Source of the DNA: Sphingobium sp.
GTDB lineage: Bacteria > Pseudomonadota > Alphaproteobacteria > Sphingomonadales > Sphingomonadaceae
Assembly (NCBI GenBank): GCA_017745115.1
Contig: JAGIAA010000003.1
Coordinates: forward strand, 62,001 to 126,000
Direction: 5' to 3'
DNA: 64,000 nt
Part shown: in pieces, positions 61,425 through 64,000 of the stretch
Position numbering within the stretch: position 1 is the first letter of the stretch
Layout: each line of letters opens with the position of its first letter
Notes under the pieces: model-generated
Told to the model about the DNA's origin: nothing
The model's input: only the letters and a program-made list of their open reading frames with translations
Databases searched by the model: none
Position numbers and translations under genes: made by a program

Positions 61425-62507
61425 TCAGGCCGGCGGCAGAAGACCACCGGTCCGGCGTACCGCCGCCGACCACGCCATCACTGCGTCCGCGGCGCTGTCG
61501 GTCAGTGCGATGAAGACGCGCCTCCCGTCCGCCGGGTCGTCAATGCGCGAGAAGACGCCGCGATCGGTCAGCTGGCGAATCCAGCGCAGAGCCGTCGTCG
61601 GCGGCACGGCAGCAGCGATGCAGAGGCTCGAGACGGAGACGCGCTGCCCTGCCAGACGTGCCGCCATAAGGTCGAGGATCATGTCCCATGCCGGGTCCGC
61701 GAACAGGTCTGCGGGGAGGAATTGCTCACGGAGCCGGCGTGCCCGTAGCAGCGCCTTGATCTCGCCCTGCGTCAACAACGCATTGGCGGAGCAAGTATCG
61801 CTCCGGGGCGGCAGCTGTTCTGCTGTTTGATCGGCCGATGTCATCCCCATGCCATAGGGGGCGGGCGGCTCGGCAGCCGGCATGGCATGCCCATGGGCTT
61901 CGCCGGGCTGCGCCAGACGTTCCACCATCGTCGCCAAACGGCGAACTTCCTCGCTTAATTGCTCGATGCGGCCAATCTCGCTTTCTCGTCCGCTGTCGTG
62001 CAGCTGCGGATCGCAACGCCGCCTCTCTGCCTGCAGCGCTGCCTTAAGCAGGAGGTTGGCAACATCGTTGCTGCTCGGCTCGCACAGGAACTCGCTGGCC
62101 GGGCCGTCGAACTGGCTCAGGGCACAATCCAGTCCGGCCAAGTCTGCAATGACGGCAATGTGCGCGTCCGGAAGGCCATGTCTCATGGCCAGGGCACGCG
62201 CATTTTCCGGGTCAAGATGGGCATCGCGAAGGTCGACGACGATGAGATCGACTGCGATGGTGACTGCGAGCCGCTGCGCAGCATGGCACGGTTCGATCAT
62301 ACCGAGGCTGCGAAAGCCGGCGCGCACCGCCCAGCCGTTCAATTCCGAGGCACGCGCCTCCGACGCGACGACGAGCAGCGTCGGGCGGTCATCGCGTTCA
62401 ATGACAGGCAGCGGATTTTCCACCGCTTCCCTGATGGGAGTCAGCGTGAGCCCCGGGTCCCAGTCCGTGTCCTGCCTGCCGCTCGCTATCCCGCCGGTCA
62501 ATGTCAT
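61425..62507 (-). CDS. Receiver-like / winged-helix transcriptional regulator
   Basis: 360 residues. The N-terminal region (about 40-150) looks like a degenerate receiver (TLLVVASEARASELNGW, IAVDLIVVDLRD). A short coiled segment follows (EIGRIEQLSEEVRRLATMVERL), then a winged helix at the C-terminus: DPAWDMILDLMAARLAGQRVSVSSLCIAAAVPPTTALRWIRQLTDRGVFSRIDDPADGRRVFI, similar to MarR wings (DxxDGRR). Proteins of this type are common in sphingomonads, and their targets are not established. It sits directly upstream of tRNA-Val on the same strand. Confidence 0.85.
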   Translation of the reverse strand: MTLTGGIASGRQDTDWDPGLTLTPIREAVENPLPVIERDDRPTLLVVASEARASELNGWAVRAGFRSLGMIEPCHAAQRLAVTIAVDLIVVDLRDAHLDPENARALAMRHGLPDAHIAVIADLAGLDCALSQFDGPASEFLCEPSSNDVANLLLKAALQAERRRCDPQLHDSGRESEIGRIEQLSEEVRRLATMVERLAQPGEAHGHAMPAAEPPAPYGMGMTSADQTAEQLPPRSDTCSANALLTQGEIKALLRARRLREQFLPADLFADPAWDMILDLMAARLAGQRVSVSSLCIAAAVPPTTALRWIRQLTDRGVFSRIDDPADGRRVFIALTDSAADAVMAWSAAVRRTGGLLPPA

Positions 62508-62613
62508 GATTCTGGCCCCTTCGTACTTCCTTTGTTCTCAATATGCGCGAGGCGTTATTATACTTGACGTACCCAACGGGATGATCTAGACAGAATCCCA
62601 AGGAGTTACGCCA

Positions 62614-63528
62614 ATGTCTGCCCTTTCTGCCCCGCACTTCCACAACGAAGAAGCCGCCTACGCTTATGTCGAGGCTCGCATCTGGCCGAATGGCCCGATC
62701 TGCCCGCATTGTGGCGGCGTGGAGCGTATCGGCAAGCTGGCTGGCAAAAGCACCCGCGTTGGCGCTTACAAGTGCTACCAGTGCCGCAAGCCCTTCACCG
62801 TGAAGATCGGCACCATCTTCGAGAGCAGCCATGTTGCAATGCATCTGTGGCTTCAGGCCATGTACCTGATCGCGGGCAGCAAGAAGGGCATTTCGAGCAA
62901 TCAGCTTCACCGCATCCTTGGCGTCACCCTCAAGACCGCTTGGTTCATGTCGCACCGCATCCGTGAGGCCATGCGTGACGACGCTGGCCCGCTTGGTGGT
63001 CTTGGCTCGATTGTCGAAGCGGATGAGACTTTCATCGGTCGCGAGCCCGGCAAGGAAGTTGCCGCCGCCTATCACCACAAGATGAAGGTGGTTTCGCTGG
63101 TCGAGCGTGGCACTGGCCGCGCCAAGTCGTTCGTGGTCGATGCGGTGAGCGCCGATGTGGTCGCTCCTATCGTCTTCGAGAACGTATATCAGGAAACCCG
63201 CCTGATGACCGATGAGCATGTCATCTATCGCTTCATCGGTCGCCACTACCGCGACCACCAGCATGTTGCTCACAGCGCTGGCGAGTACGTCCGTGGCAAG
63301 GTCCACACCAACACCATCGAGGGCTACTTCTCGATCTTCAAGCGCGGCATGAAGGGCGTCTACCAGTTCTGCGCCAAGAAGCATCTGCACCGCTATCTGG
63401 CCGAGTTCGATTTCCGCTATTCGAACCGCATCGCCCTTGGGTACAATGACAGCGACCGGGCAGACATTCTGCTCCGTGGTATCGTGGGCAAGCGGCTCAC
63501 CTATCAACAAACTGGTGCACGGGTCTGA
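62614..63528 (+). mobile_element. IS1595-family transposase
   Basis: 304 residues. The N-terminal zinc ribbon is CPHCGGVERIG and YKCYQCRKPFTVKIGTIFE. The ISXO2-like catalytic domain has D in IVEADETFIG, D in TDEHVIYRF and the HTNTIEGYFSIFKRGMKGVY block. A clean Shine-Dalgarno (aaggag) precedes the ATG. I could not identify terminal inverted repeats or target duplications, so the element's limits are not defined. The frame is intact. Confidence 0.9.
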
Positions 63529-63689
63529 TGCCAAAGTCGAAAAAGAAGGACAGTCCGAAACAGCAGCGGGAGCGGTTCGAAAAGGCCGTCGAAGAGCTGT
63601 CGAGCGCTGGCGAACTCGACCCCATAGAGGCGGCCGCGGCACTCGACGATATGGTGAAAAGGACGAAGGGCAAAGTTTCAAGCGACTAG
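63528..63689 (+). CDS. Small charged protein after the transposase
   Basis: A 53-residue ORF whose ATG overlaps the transposase stop (TGATG). It is rich in Lys, Glu and Ala (MPKSKKKDSPKQQRERFEKA at the start) and predicted helical. I recognise no family. The coupling to the transposase suggests a passenger or accessory gene. Its 3' end overlaps the convergent HNH gene by 12 bp. Confidence 0.6.
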   Translation: MPKSKKKDSPKQQRERFEKAVEELSSAGELDPIEAAAALDDMVKRTKGKVSSD

Positions 63690-64000
63690 CCCTTCGTCCT
63701 TATCGCGATTGCTATTGCACACGGGGTGCACCCATCGACCATTTTTCGCGGCAGAAGAGCCGCCATTACGCTTAGTTTCGATGTGGTCGAGTACCTTGCC
63801 GTTCGGATGCAACAGTCCGCCGCAAAGAGGGCATTTTTCTACATGAGACAAATCGCTGAGCGTGATCACCGTCTTTGTACGAGTTGCAAATTTACCGCCG
63901 GCACTGCCGAGATTATTCAGTTCATCGGCTTCCGTTTCATCCCCCACCAAACGCTTATATTTTTCACCGAGCGACCGCCAAACCGCCCCTGTATCAGCGG
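63678..64000 (-). CDS. HNH endonuclease-like protein, N-terminus beyond the window
   Basis: The reading frame is open from its stop at 63678 to the end of the window, so the N-terminal part lies outside. The visible 107 residues include GAVWRSLGEKYKRLVGDE and a C-terminal HNH-type zinc site: CPLCGG, LDHIETKRNGGSS, GRWVHPVCNSNRDKD. Such domains occur in restriction, homing and mobile-element nucleases. The family of the full protein cannot be determined from this part. Confidence 0.75.
   Translation of the reverse strand, partial: ADTGAVWRSLGEKYKRLVGDETEADELNNLGSAGGKFATRTKTVITLSDLSHVEKCPLCGGLLHPNGKVLDHIETKRNGGSSAAKNGRWVHPVCNSNRDKDEGLVA

Noticed and set aside
62398..63681. 427-codon minus-strand frame over the transposase
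   Set aside because: Antisense shadow; the transposase has zinc-ribbon and catalytic motifs.

Overview
The window looks like chromosomal DNA from a GC-rich alphaproteobacterium of the sphingomonad type. This is an inference from gene content and style: three TonB-dependent receptors (TBDRs), FecI/FecR signalling, a UrcA-family protein, sterol desaturase-like enzymes, GMC oxidoreductases, SorAB-type sulfite oxidation and a Sphingomonas-type receiver/winged-helix regulator. There are no rRNA genes, CRISPR arrays or prophage. The only mobile element seen is an IS1595-type transposase at the right end.

Left part (0-13.5 kb): a TPR sulfotransferase, a TBDR, a [2Fe-2S] ferredoxin, a small membrane protein, a sterol desaturase-family oxygenase, two metallo-beta-lactamase (MBL) fold proteins (one has lost most metal ligands), a hybrid histidine kinase overlapping a LuxR-type response regulator, and two small exported proteins.

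Centre-left (13.5-24.5 kb, minus strand): a nine-gene, mostly overlapping operon. In transcription order it encodes a lipoprotein substrate-binding protein, ABC permease, ABC ATPase, a NikR-like ribbon-helix-helix regulator, two UAAP/Cgd-type proteins, a biotin-dependent urea/guanidine carboxylase, allophanate hydrolase and an exported beta-propeller. It reads as a guanidine (or urea) nitrogen-assimilation operon. The NikR-like protein lacks most nickel ligands, and two matching dyads (TATTAC-N14-GTAATA) lie at the operon head and just before the regulator gene. This is the strongest candidate for an undescribed regulatory system here.

Middle (24.7-46 kb): a second sterol desaturase + MBL pair; a FecI-FecR-TBDR-PhoD-phytase locus that looks like surface-signalled organic phosphate acquisition; a LysR/NmrA divergent pair; a CysB-like regulator with SorA-type sulfite dehydrogenase and cytochrome c; and a TBDR operon with a rhodanese-SMP30 fusion and two related exported proteins.

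Right part (46-64 kb): FAD monooxygenase, MarR, a GMC-GMC-aldehyde dehydrogenase operon with a divergent MarR, a DUF3237 protein, two tandem G8-domain proteins resembling animal CEMIP/TMEM2, tRNA-Val, a regulator, the transposase and a partial HNH protein. Several short motifs recur in non-coding DNA (ATACGTC-type sites, a MarR dyad, 21-bp-phased TTTTGGA copies) and are reported as candidate operators.
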